From Microtetraspora malaysiensis (GTDB lineage Bacteria; Actinomycetota; Actinomycetes; Streptosporangiales; Streptosporangiaceae): DNA of 64,000 bases. Below, piece after piece: positions 17,874-26,267 of this stretch. How positions within the stretch are numbered: the stretch's first letter is position 1; each line of letters begins with the position of its first letter. The notes beneath the pieces were generated by a model. The model was given only the letters and a program-made list of their open reading frames with translations, was not told the DNA's origin and made no database searches. A program made the translations under genes and the position numbers. The stretch lies in assembly GCF_001528665.1 (NCBI RefSeq), contig NZ_BBYJ01000015.1, positions 1-64,000 of the forward strand, read 5' to 3'.

Positions 17874-19346
17874 TCACGAGGCGGGTTCGGGCCTCCTGCG
17901 CGGCAACCGCAGGTGGCGCAGCGAGATCGCCGCCGCGAGGCACGCGACCGGTACGGCCGGCAGCAGGTAGCGGTAGTCGAACTCCGCCGTCGCGGCCGGG
18001 GCCAGGATCATCCCCACCGCGGCGAGCCACGGCAGCAGCACCGGCCCGCCGAGCCTGCGCCACCGGACCGCCACGCCGTACAGGCCGGCGAGCAGCAGCA
18101 GGCCGAGCACCGTGCCGGGCAGCCGCACGACCTTCTGGTAGCCGATCATGATGTCGGACCACGGCTTGACCTCGCGGGTGGCCGCCGGGCCGTTCTCGTA
18201 CCGCTCGGCGTCCTTGTCCGTCGTGCCCTTGTACGACGTCCAGGTGGGCAGCCGCTGCGTGTAGTAGTTGCCGAACTGGTACTGCAGGTACGTCTTGGCG
18301 TCCGGGAACAGCGGGCGCCCCCAGCCGAAGGCACGGAAGAAGTCCTTGCCCACGGCGGCGAGGTAGTCCCCCGGCTGCGCGAGGATCGCCTTCTTGGCGA
18401 ACGCGCTCGCGTTGGCGTTGATCTCCGGGGTGAACTTCATGCCCGAGCCGAAGACGTGGAGCTGGTTCTGGTCGTCCCACCACAGGTACGCCTGCGCCGT
18501 ACGGCCCCGCTCGGCGGGTGGAGTGTTGATGCACAGGAGGGCGAGCTCCAGCTCGTCGCGCTTGTCGAGCTTCATCTTGTGGCAGTCGGCGAAGAGGGCG
18601 GTCCGCATGTAGAGGATCACCCCGTCGCTGTTGGTCATCGCGAACTGCCCGTTGACCGCCTTGAACCACCCCATGTACGCCAGGACGGGCAGCGCGCAGA
18701 CCGCGATCATCGCCGAGATCGGTTTCCACCCGGCCCGCTTGATCAGCAGGTAGGCCACGACCAGGGCGAGGATCGGCAGGCCGATGCTGCGGGTCAGCGC
18801 GGTCAGCGCGAGCAGCGCCCCGACCGCGGCGCCCACCGGCCAGGACATCTTCCTGTGCCACAGGACGAGCGTGACCGCCGCCGTCACCAGCAGCGTGAAC
18901 ATCGCGTCCGACATGACGAGCTGTTCGAGCTGGATCTGGTACGCGTCGAACAGCACGGGCACGGCCGCGAGCGTCGCCCCCCAGCCCGGCAGGCCGAACT
19001 TCCTGGTCAGCAGCAGGTAGACCAGCAGGCCGGAGGCCAGGCCCATCAGGTGCTGCGTGAACACCACGAACGCGAAGCTGTGCAGCGGTTGGAGCAGCAG
19101 GAGCCAGAACCCGTAACCGTCCGGGCGGATCGAGTGCGGGCGTGGGTGCAACGCCACCGAGACGTAGTCGAAGGAGTCGTTGAACCACATGGCCGGGCCG
19201 AAACCGACCATGGTGACGACGCGCAGGAGCGCCCCGACCCCGAGGGCCACCGCGAACACCCGGTGGCGGACGAGCGCGGCCAGAAGGCGCTTCCACCTGC
19301 TAACAGGGGGGGCGTCTAATGACGAAGGCTCCGCAACCGCGACCAT
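17874..19346 (-). CDS. GT-C type membrane glycosyltransferase, mannosyltransferase-like
   Basis: 490 residues from ATG 19346, with about ten helices. Loop 1 has WFNDSFDYVSVALHP, placing an acidic pair where GT-C enzymes bind the lipid-phosphate sugar. Long soluble segments separate the middle and last helices. Donor and acceptor are unknown. A GTG at 19388 would add 14 residues but overlaps its own putative ribosome site. Convergent with rsmI (19-base gap) and divergent from the next glycosyltransferase. Confidence 0.75.
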   Translation of the reverse strand: MVAVAEPSSLDAPPVSRWKRLLAALVRHRVFAVALGVGALLRVVTMVGFGPAMWFNDSFDYVSVALHPRPHSIRPDGYGFWLLLLQPLHSFAFVVFTQHLMGLASGLLVYLLLTRKFGLPGWGATLAAVPVLFDAYQIQLEQLVMSDAMFTLLVTAAVTLVLWHRKMSWPVGAAVGALLALTALTRSIGLPILALVVAYLLIKRAGWKPISAMIAVCALPVLAYMGWFKAVNGQFAMTNSDGVILYMRTALFADCHKMKLDKRDELELALLCINTPPAERGRTAQAYLWWDDQNQLHVFGSGMKFTPEINANASAFAKKAILAQPGDYLAAVGKDFFRAFGWGRPLFPDAKTYLQYQFGNYYTQRLPTWTSYKGTTDKDAERYENGPAATREVKPWSDIMIGYQKVVRLPGTVLGLLLLAGLYGVAVRWRRLGGPVLLPWLAAVGMILAPAATAEFDYRYLLPAVPVACLAAAISLRHLRLPRRRPEPAS

Positions 19347-19445
19347 GGGTACAGAATGCCAGCCGTTTCGGAGACTTGCCCCGGGCACCTCCGGACAGAG
19401 GGCATCATGTTAGGGCGATCACAAATGTAGACGAAGGGTTGCGAC

Positions 19446-20690
19446 GTGGAACTGACCGTAGTCATGCCCTGCCTCAATGAGGCCGAGACCGTCGAGACCT
19501 GCGTACGCAAAGCCCTCGCCTGCATGCGTGAGAACGGCATCGACGGCGAGGTGGTGATCGCCGACAACGGCAGCACCGACGGGTCGCAGCAGCTCGCCCG
19601 CGACGCCGGAGCCCGTGTGGTCCACGTCGACGCCAAGGGGTACGGCAACGCCCTCATGGGCGGCATCCGCGCCGCGCGTGGCAAGTACGTGATCATGGGC
19701 GATGCCGACGACTCGTACGACTTCACGAACCTGATGCCGTTCGTCGAGCAGTTGCGGAACGGCGGCGAGCTGGTCATGGGCAACCGCTTCAAGGGCGGGA
19801 TCGCCCCCGGCGCGATGCCGCCGCTGCACCGCTACCTCGGCAACCCCGTCCTGTCGTTCATCGGGCGGCTGTTCTTCCCCAGCGCCATCGGCGACTTCCA
19901 CTGCGGGCTGCGCGGTTTCCGGCGCGACTCGATCCTGCGGCTCGGCCTGCAGACCGGCGGCATGGAGTTCGCGTCCGAGATGGTGGTGAAGGCCACCCTG
20001 CAGGGGCTCGACGTCCGCGAGGTGCCGACGACGCTGTCGCCGGACGGCCGCTCCCGCCCGCCGCACCTGCGCTCCTGGCGGGACGGCTGGCGCCACCTGC
20101 GCTTCCTGCTCCTCTACAGCCCGCGCTGGCTGTTCTTCATCCCCGGCCTGGTGCTCACCGCCATCGGCCTGATCATGGGCGCCGCGCTGACGTTCGGCCC
20201 CGTCTACATCGGCAAGCTCGCCTTCGACGTCGACACCCTGGTCGGGGCCTCCGCCATGGTGGTGATCGGCTTCCAGGCGGTGCTGTTCGCCCTGTTCACC
20301 AAGGTGTACGCCGCCGAGGAGGGCTTCCTGCCGGAGGACAGGCGGGTCCGCAAGCTCGTGGACATCGTCAGCCTGGAGAAGGGCCTCGTCGCGGGCGGCC
20401 TGCTCGCCCTCGCCGGTCTCGTCGGCCTGGTCGCGTCGCTGGCCCACTGGGGCGGCAGGGGCTTCGGCGAGCTGATCCCGGCCGAGTCGCTGCGCCTGGT
20501 CGTGCCGTCCGCGACCGCGCTCGTGATGAGCTTCCAGACCATCTTCGCGTCGCTGTTCATCAGCATCCTGGGCATCCGCCGCTCGAAGGAGACCCCGGTG
20601 GACATCGCCGCCTCCGCCGCCGAGGAGGCCGCCGAGGCCGTCAGCCGCGAGTCCTCCGAGCCTGCCGCGAAGCCCACCGCCCACTCCTGA
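19446..20690 (+). CDS. Family 2 glycosyltransferase with C-terminal membrane helices
   Basis: 414 residues. GT2 core: ELTVVMPCLNEAETVETCV, VVIADNGSTDGS, YVIMGDADDSYDF (metal-binding DxD-type) and GDFHCGLRGFRRD. Four to five helices follow from about residue 220. The closest type is polyprenyl-phosphate mannosyl/glucosyltransferase, which would supply the GT-C enzymes nearby, including Pmt. That role is inference. GTG 19446 has GAAGGG upstream. Confidence 0.82.
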   Translation: MELTVVMPCLNEAETVETCVRKALACMRENGIDGEVVIADNGSTDGSQQLARDAGARVVHVDAKGYGNALMGGIRAARGKYVIMGDADDSYDFTNLMPFVEQLRNGGELVMGNRFKGGIAPGAMPPLHRYLGNPVLSFIGRLFFPSAIGDFHCGLRGFRRDSILRLGLQTGGMEFASEMVVKATLQGLDVREVPTTLSPDGRSRPPHLRSWRDGWRHLRFLLLYSPRWLFFIPGLVLTAIGLIMGAALTFGPVYIGKLAFDVDTLVGASAMVVIGFQAVLFALFTKVYAAEEGFLPEDRRVRKLVDIVSLEKGLVAGGLLALAGLVGLVASLAHWGGRGFGELIPAESLRLVVPSATALVMSFQTIFASLFISILGIRRSKETPVDIAASAAEEAAEAVSRESSEPAAKPTAHS

Positions 20691-20823
20691 ACGATGCGCC
20701 CCGAACGGGACCGGCCCGCGGAGTCGATCGCGACTCCCGGGCACGTCCCGAGGCTGTGGCCGACCGAACCGGCCGGTCGAATATTTGAGGGAGGCATCGT
20801 CGAGGGGCCGATAGGATTTCGGC

Positions 20824-22416
20824 ATGGCGGCTACAGGATCGAATGCATCTGAGGAGTCGGCGTTCTACGTCTCGACGCCGATCTACTACGTCAACGACGC
20901 TCCTCACCTGGGCCACGCCTATACGACCGTCGCAGGCGACGTGCTCACCCGCTGGCATCGCCAGCGCGGCGAGAAGGTGTGGTACCTCACCGGCACGGAC
21001 GAGCACGGTCAGAAGATCATGCGCACCGCCGAGACGAACGGCGTGTCCCCTCAGGAGTGGTGCGACAAGCTCGTCCAGGACGCCTGGAAGCCGCTCTGGG
21101 AGCACCTCGAGATCGCCAACGACGACTTCATCCGCACCACCGAGCCGCGCCACACCGAGCGCGTGCAGGAGTTCGTGCAGGATCTCTACGACAAGGGCGA
21201 GATCTACCGCGGCGGCTACAAGGGGCCTTACTGCGTCGGCTGTGAGGAATACAAGGCGCCCGGCGATCTGCTCGACGGCGACCTGTGCCCCATCCACAAG
21301 CGGCCCGTCGAGTGGCTCGAAGAGGAGAACTACTTCTTCCGCCTCTCCGCGTACGGCCCGCGGCTGCTGGAGTTCTACGAGCAGAACCCCGGCTTCATCC
21401 AGCCCGCGTCCGCGCGCAACGAGGTCCTCCAGTTCGTACGTCAGGGCCTGCAGGACCTCTCGATCTCCCGCTCCACCTTCGACTGGGGCATCCCGATCCC
21501 CTGGGACTCCAAGCACGTCATCTACGTCTGGGTCGACGCGCTGCTCAACTACGTCTCCGCCGTGGGATACGGCTCCGACCAGGCGAAGTTCGACTCCACC
21601 TGGCCGGCCGACGTGCACCTCGTCGGCAAGGACATCCTGCGGTTCCACGCGGTGATCTGGCCGGCCATGCTGATGGCGAACGGCCTGCCGCTGCCGGGCA
21701 GGGTCTTCGCGAACGGCTGGCTGATGGTCGGCGGCGAGAAGATGAGCAAGTCCAACCTGACGGGCATCTCGCCGCGCCAGCTGACCGAGCACTTCGGCGT
21801 CGACGCGTACCGCTACTACTTCCTGCGGGCGATCCCGTTCGGCCAGGACGGCTCGTTCTCCTGGGAGGACTTCTCCGCCCGCTACACCTCCGAGCTCGCC
21901 AACGACTTCGGAAACCTGGCGTCCCGGGTCGCGGCCATGGTCGGCAAGTACTACGACGGCACCCTGCCGGAGGCCACGGACGCGGGCGCGGCGGAGCAGG
22001 CGGTCGCCGAGGGCCTCGCCCGGGCGGTCGCCCAGGCCGACACCATGATCGGTGACAACCTCGACTTCGCGGGCGGCATCGGCGCGATCTTCGACTTCAC
22101 CAGGCAGGTCAACGGCTACCTCTCGGAGCAGGCGCCGTGGAAGGTCGCCAAGGACGAGTCGCCGGAGGGCCGGGCCCGGCTGGGCACCATCCTCTACACG
22201 GCCGCCGAGTCCCTGCGGGCCGTCGCCGTCCTGCTCAACCCGATCATGCCCGGCACCGCCGAGAAGCTGTGGGCGTCCCTCGGCGCGGAGCCGCACCTCG
22301 GCCCGCTCGCCGAGCAGCGGATCGCCGACGCCGGGACCTGGGGCCGGCTGCCGGCCGGCGCCGATGTCGTCAAGGGCGAGATCCTCTTCCCGCGCCTTGA
22401 GGAGGTCAAGAGCTGA
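20824..22416 (+). CDS. metG: Methionyl-tRNA synthetase
   Basis: 530 residues. Class I motifs HLGH (28-31) and KMSKS (306-310), a knuckle with CVGC...CPIH, and the anticodon-binding helical domain are seen. It lacks the C-terminal tRNA-binding extension of some MetRS. A -10-like TAGGAT ends six bases before ATG 20824 and there is no ribosome site, so the transcript is probably leaderless. It heads the block metG-tatD-rsmA-ispE. Confidence 0.96.
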   Translation: MAATGSNASEESAFYVSTPIYYVNDAPHLGHAYTTVAGDVLTRWHRQRGEKVWYLTGTDEHGQKIMRTAETNGVSPQEWCDKLVQDAWKPLWEHLEIANDDFIRTTEPRHTERVQEFVQDLYDKGEIYRGGYKGPYCVGCEEYKAPGDLLDGDLCPIHKRPVEWLEEENYFFRLSAYGPRLLEFYEQNPGFIQPASARNEVLQFVRQGLQDLSISRSTFDWGIPIPWDSKHVIYVWVDALLNYVSAVGYGSDQAKFDSTWPADVHLVGKDILRFHAVIWPAMLMANGLPLPGRVFANGWLMVGGEKMSKSNLTGISPRQLTEHFGVDAYRYYFLRAIPFGQDGSFSWEDFSARYTSELANDFGNLASRVAAMVGKYYDGTLPEATDAGAAEQAVAEGLARAVAQADTMIGDNLDFAGGIGAIFDFTRQVNGYLSEQAPWKVAKDESPEGRARLGTILYTAAESLRAVAVLLNPIMPGTAEKLWASLGAEPHLGPLAEQRIADAGTWGRLPAGADVVKGEILFPRLEEVKS

Positions 22417-22436
22417 CGGGCGGTAGGTTGACGGAT

Positions 22437-23294
22437 ATGTCCCGAGAGCTTCCCGTGCTGCCTGAGCCGCTGCCCGCTGAGGTGTTCGACAGCCACTGTC
22501 ACCTCGACATCATGGTGGGCGACCGCAAGGCGTCCTCGGGCGACCAGGTCGCGCTCGCCGCGCAGGCGGCGGGCGCGTCGGTCGAGGCCATCCTGGCCGA
22601 CGCCCGCCTGGTCGGGGTGACCCGGCTGGTGACCATCGGGTACGACCTGCGCTCGTCCCACTGGGGCGCCGAGATCGCCGCGCGGCACGCCGACGTCTAC
22701 GCGGGAGTGGCGATCCACCCCAACGAGGCCCACGCGGCCACGCCGGAGACGCTCGCCGAGATCGAGGAGCTGGCGCGGCTGCCGCACGTGCGGGCCGTGG
22801 GGGAGACCGGGCTCGACTACTTCCGCGACCGGGCCTCCCGGGACGACCAGCACGCGAGCTTCCGCGCGCACATCGAGATCGCCAAGCGCACCGGCAAGGC
22901 GCTGGTCATCCACGACCGCGACGCCCACGACGACGTGCTCGGCGTGCTGGCCGACCAGGGCGCGCCGGACGTCGTGGTCTTCCACAGCTTCTCCGGTGAC
23001 GGTGAGATGGCCAAGAAATGCGCCGACGCCGGCTATTTCATGTCGTTCTCCGGGCCGGTGACGTACAAGAACGCGGAATATCTCCGTGCGGCGGCCCGGG
23101 TGGCGCCCGCCGAGCTCATCCTCGTGGAGACCGACGCGCCCTACCTTCCGCCCACCCCGCACCGGGGCAAGCCGAACGCGCCCTACCTCATCCCGCTGAC
23201 CCTGCGCTGCCTGGCCGAGGTCAAGGGCGTGGACGTCACCGACTTCGCCGGCGCGATCATGACCAACGGCGAAGCCGCCTTCGGCGCGTGGTGA
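22437..23294 (+). CDS. tatD: TatD-family metal-dependent deoxyribonuclease
   Basis: 285 residues. Metal ligands of the TIM barrel are present: [14 protein letters not shown] (Glu), [10 protein letters not shown] (His), VVFHSFSGD (His) and ETDAPYLPP (Asp). Cytosolic 3'-5' DNase linked to repair and quality control. ATG 22437 chosen over TTG 22428. It lies 20 bases after metG. Confidence 0.93.
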   Translation: MSRELPVLPEPLPAEVFDSHCHLDIMVGDRKASSGDQVALAAQAAGASVEAILADARLVGVTRLVTIGYDLRSSHWGAEIAARHADVYAGVAIHPNEAHAATPETLAEIEELARLPHVRAVGETGLDYFRDRASRDDQHASFRAHIEIAKRTGKALVIHDRDAHDDVLGVLADQGAPDVVVFHSFSGDGEMAKKCADAGYFMSFSGPVTYKNAEYLRAAARVAPAELILVETDAPYLPPTPHRGKPNAPYLIPLTLRCLAEVKGVDVTDFAGAIMTNGEAAFGAW

Positions 23295-23307
23295 GGAAAC
23301 GGACATC

Positions 23308-24156
23308 ATGAGCCTGCTCGGCCCTGTTGAGGTGCGCGCGCTCGCGGAGAAGCTGGGCATCCGGCCGACCAAGAAGCTCGGGCAGAACTTCGTCATCGAC
23401 GGCGGCACCGTCCGCCGCATCGTCCGCGTCGCCGAGGTGACCCCGGACGACGTGGCCATCGAGATCGGGCCGGGCCTCGGCTCGCTCACCCTCGCCCTCC
23501 TCCCCGAGGTGGCCCAGGTCGTGGCGGTCGAGATCGACCCGGCGCTCGCCACCCAGCTCCCCCTGACCGTCGCCCAGATGGACCCCGAGCACGCCGACCG
23601 GCTCACCGTCGTGCACGCCGACGCGTTGAAGGTCGGCGCGGACGACCTGCCCGTGCTGCCCACCGCATTGGTGGCCAACCTGCCGTACAACGTGTCGGTG
23701 CCGGTGCTGCTGCACCTGCTGGAGATCCTGCCGTCCCTGCGCCGCGGGCTCGTCATGGTGCAGGCCGAGGTCGCCGACCGTCTCGCCGCCGCCCCCGGGT
23801 CGCGCATCTACGGCGTTCCCTCGCTCAAGGCCGCCTGGTACGCCGACGTGCGCCGCGCCGGGCCGGTGGGCCGCAACGTCTTCTGGCCCGCGCCCAACGT
23901 CGACTCCGGCCTGGTCTCCCTGGTACGACGCGAACCGCCGGAGACGTCCGCCACCCGCAGGGAGGTCTTCGCGGCCGTGGACGCCGCCTTCGCGCAGCGC
24001 CGCAAGACGCTCCGGGCCGCCCTGTCCTCCTGGGCCGGTACGGCCGCCGCCGCCGAGGAGGCGCTGGTCAGGGCGGGCGTCGCGCCGTCCGCGCGCGGGG
24101 AGCAACTCGGCATCGCCGATTTCGCCCGCATCGCCGAAAACCGCCCGCGCCGCTAG
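23308..24156 (+). CDS. rsmA: 16S rRNA dimethyladenosine transferase
   Basis: 282 residues. [13 protein letters not shown] site [10 protein letters not shown], catalytic [11 protein letters not shown] and a C-terminal helical domain ([12 protein letters not shown]) identify RsmA/KsgA, which dimethylates A1518 and A1519 of 16S rRNA. It follows tatD by 13 bases. Confidence 0.95.
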   Translation: MSLLGPVEVRALAEKLGIRPTKKLGQNFVIDGGTVRRIVRVAEVTPDDVAIEIGPGLGSLTLALLPEVAQVVAVEIDPALATQLPLTVAQMDPEHADRLTVVHADALKVGADDLPVLPTALVANLPYNVSVPVLLHLLEILPSLRRGLVMVQAEVADRLAAAPGSRIYGVPSLKAAWYADVRRAGPVGRNVFWPAPNVDSGLVSLVRREPPETSATRREVFAAVDAAFAQRRKTLRAALSSWAGTAAAAEEALVRAGVAPSARGEQLGIADFARIAENRPRR

Positions 24157-24206
24157 GCGACGCGACGGGGCAAAGGCTGACGGGAGGGGCACTAGGCTCG
24201 GCTGCT

Positions 24207-25148
24207 GTGACTGCTACGCAGAGGGTGACGGTGCGAGTCCCGGCCAAGGTCAACCTGCAGCTCGCCGTCGGGCCGCTGCGTGACGACGGCTACCACGACC
24301 TGGTGAACGTCTTCCACGCCGTCTCGCTCTTCGACGAGGTGACGGCGACCGAGCCCGGCGCCGCCGGCGCGTTCACCGTACGCGTCGAGGGCGAGGCCGC
24401 CTCCCAGGTGCCCGCGGACGCCACCAACCTCGCGATCCGCGCCGCCGAGGCCCTCGCCAAGCACGCCGGGCAGATCGGAGCCGACGGGCGTCCGTACGGC
24501 GTGGACCTGCTGATCCGCAAGGCGATCCCGGTCGCGGGCGGCATGGCCGGAGGCAGCGCCGACGCGGCGGCCGCCCTCCTCGCCTGCGACGCCCTCTGGG
24601 GGCTCGGCCTGTCCCGCGAGGAGCTCATGGAGATCGGCGCGGGCATCGGCAGCGACGTGCCGTTCGCCCTCCTCGGCGGCACGGCCGTCGGCACCGGGCG
24701 CGGTGAGCGGCTCACCCCCGTCCCGGCGACCGGGGCGTTCCACTGGGTGTTCGCTCTGGCCGACGGCGGCCTGTCCACTCCCCGGGTGTACGGCGAGTGC
24801 GACCGCATCAGGGCCGAAGCGGGCGAGGAGGTCGCGTGGCCGTCCGCCGACGAGGCCCTTATGGCCGCCCTGCGGGACGGGGACGCCCGCGCGCTCGGCG
24901 CCGCCCTCGCCAACGACCTGCAACCCGCCGCGCTCGCGCTCCGTCCGTCGCTCGCCCGGACGCTCGACGTCGGCCGGGACGCCGGGGCACTGGGGGCGCT
25001 CGTCTCCGGTTCCGGGCCCACCTGCGCCTTCCTGGCCGCGTCCGCCGGCCACGCCCGCGAGCTCTCGGAGGCGCTGACCTCCGCCGGTGTGTGCCGGGCC
25101 GCCGTCACCGCGGACGGGCCCGTCCCCGGCGCCGAGATCGTCGCGTAG
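24207..25148 (+). CDS. ispE: 4-diphosphocytidyl-2-C-methyl-D-erythritol kinase
   Basis: 313 residues. GHMP kinase motifs: VPAKVNLQLAVGPLRDDGYH, the ATP loop PVAGGMAGGSADAAA, GSDVPFALLGGTA and VSGSGPTCAFL. It phosphorylates CDP-ME in the MEP isoprenoid pathway. GTG 24207 follows a TAGGCT -10-like box by eight bases, so it may also have its own leaderless promoter within the metG block. Confidence 0.95.
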   Translation: MTATQRVTVRVPAKVNLQLAVGPLRDDGYHDLVNVFHAVSLFDEVTATEPGAAGAFTVRVEGEAASQVPADATNLAIRAAEALAKHAGQIGADGRPYGVDLLIRKAIPVAGGMAGGSADAAAALLACDALWGLGLSREELMEIGAGIGSDVPFALLGGTAVGTGRGERLTPVPATGAFHWVFALADGGLSTPRVYGECDRIRAEAGEEVAWPSADEALMAALRDGDARALGAALANDLQPAALALRPSLARTLDVGRDAGALGALVSGSGPTCAFLAASAGHARELSEALTSAGVCRAAVTADGPVPGAEIVA

Positions 25149-25268
25149 GGGCCGCCCGTACCACCCCGGATCCGGGGCATGGGGCTGAAGCCGTTCCGCG
25201 AGACCGCCCTGACCTGAACGCTCTGTCCGGGCTTCGTCGCACGGCCCCGCACGGAGGGCCGCCGGTGC

Positions 25269-25372
25269 TAACGTGATCTTCATGCATCGTCTTTCGCGCG
25301 TGGTGTTCTGGTGGCCGGAAAGGAAACGGCCATAGCGCACGCGTGATCAGGGCCGTCTCGGAGATCGGCCTG
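25269..25372 (+). promoter_or_regulatory. Candidate ribosome-mediated attenuator with tandem Trp codons
   Basis: A -10-like TAACGT (25269-25274) precedes a 17-codon leader frame. Four segments can pair in the classical way: segment 1 TGGCCG (25312-25317) with 2 CGGCCA (25327-25332), 2 with 3, and 3 CAGGGCCG (25348-25355) with 4 CGGCCTG (25366-25372). The two Trp codons (25309-25314) overlap segment 1, so stalling there would free segment 2 for pairing with 3. No U-tract follows segment 4. The architecture is seen in the sequence; regulation is inferred. Confidence 0.5.
25282..25335 (+). CDS. Putative Trp-containing leader peptide
   Basis: ATG 25282 to TAG 25333 encodes MHRLSRVVFWWPERKRP. The ATG lies seven bases after a -10-like box and has no ribosome site, so translation would be leaderless. 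The WW pair at residues 10-11 sits at the start of the first pairing segment, as in trp operon leaders. It could be a chance frame. Confidence 0.45.
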   Translation: MHRLSRVVFWWPERKRP

Positions 25373-25429
25373 CCACCTCTCGGTTCTGGACCGGCTTCCG
25401 CGGCCCCGACCCGACAGGAGGATCCCCCG

Positions 25430-25555
25430 ATGTCCGACCCCACTTCTCCGGCCCAGGCCCCCATGATCGCCGATTTCGCCGATCGTGAACCGGCCGAGCA
25501 CCGAGCCGGTGCTTCCTTTCGGGCCGCCGGCGACGGCCAGGACGGAGAGCGCTGA
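25430..25555 (+). CDS. Short ORF coupled to the LysE-type exporter
   Basis: 41 residues, rich in Ala, Asp, Glu and Pro, with no known family. It has one of the best ribosome sites in the window (AGGAGG, about seven bases before ATG 25430), and its stop overlaps the exporter's ATG (TGATG). Its main job may be to deliver ribosomes to the exporter. It might also be the remnant of a longer first gene. Confidence 0.5.
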   Translation: MSDPTSPAQAPMIADFADREPAEHRAGASFRAAGDGQDGER

Positions 25556-26190
25556 TGGTGACCGCGGGACAGGTGATCGCGTTCGCGGCGGTGATACAGC
25601 TCGGCGCCATGTCTCCCGGCCCCGACTTCGCTGTCGTCGTACGGCAGGCGGCCGTCACCGGACGGCGGGGCGGGATGGCGGCGGCGCTCGGCGTGGCCGG
25701 CGGTGTGTTCGTGTGGGCCGCCGCTGCCGCCCTCGGCGTGGCGGCCCTGCTGGCCGCGTCGGCGACCGCCTTCACGATCACGAAGATCGCAGGTGCCGCA
25801 TACCTGCTCTATCTGGGCGCAAGATCGCTGCAGGCGGCGTACCGGGGTTCCGAAGCACCGCTGGAGACGATGACAGAAACGGTCACCGGTGGCGGCATCC
25901 TCGACGGATTCCGTCGCGGGCTGCTGTGTAACCTGCTCAATCCGAAGGCGGCGGCGTTCTTCGTCGCGTTGATGCCGCAGTTCCTCGGGAACCACCCGGC
26001 GACCGCCGACACTCTTGTGCTTTCGGCGATCGCCGTGCTGGTCACCGCGATCTGGTTCGTCGTCCTGGCCAACGTGGTCGGCTCGCTCCGCGCGTTCTTC
26101 ACCCGGCGACGGGTCCGCCGCGCCCTCGACGCCGGGAGCGGAGCGGTGCTGATCGGACTGGGAGTGCGTCTGGCCGCCACCTCCAGCTGA
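25555..26190 (+). CDS. LysE/RhtB-family amino acid exporter
   Basis: 211 residues with six helices. The N-terminal family pattern is FAAVIQLGAMSPGPDFAVVV, followed by GRRGGMAAALGVAGGVFVW and LLNPKAAAFFVALMPQF. The family exports amino acids such as Lys, Thr and homoserine lactone. The substrate is unknown; the Trp-codon leader upstream hints at an aromatic amino acid or a link to tryptophan status. Confidence 0.88.
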   Translation: MVTAGQVIAFAAVIQLGAMSPGPDFAVVVRQAAVTGRRGGMAAALGVAGGVFVWAAAAALGVAALLAASATAFTITKIAGAAYLLYLGARSLQAAYRGSEAPLETMTETVTGGGILDGFRRGLLCNLLNPKAAAFFVALMPQFLGNHPATADTLVLSAIAVLVTAIWFVVLANVVGSLRAFFTRRRVRRALDAGSGAVLIGLGVRLAATSS

Positions 26191-26267
26191 GCGCGCTACC
26201 GCCTCCGCTCGGGACGGCGGGCTCAGGCGTACGAGGGATTTTGGGGAATCGGTAGGCTGGGCAGGCG

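Noticed and set aside
20691-20823. Riboswitch before metG
   Set aside because: No T-box or SAM-type structure is visible; the -10 box lies directly before the ATG, so there is almost no leader.
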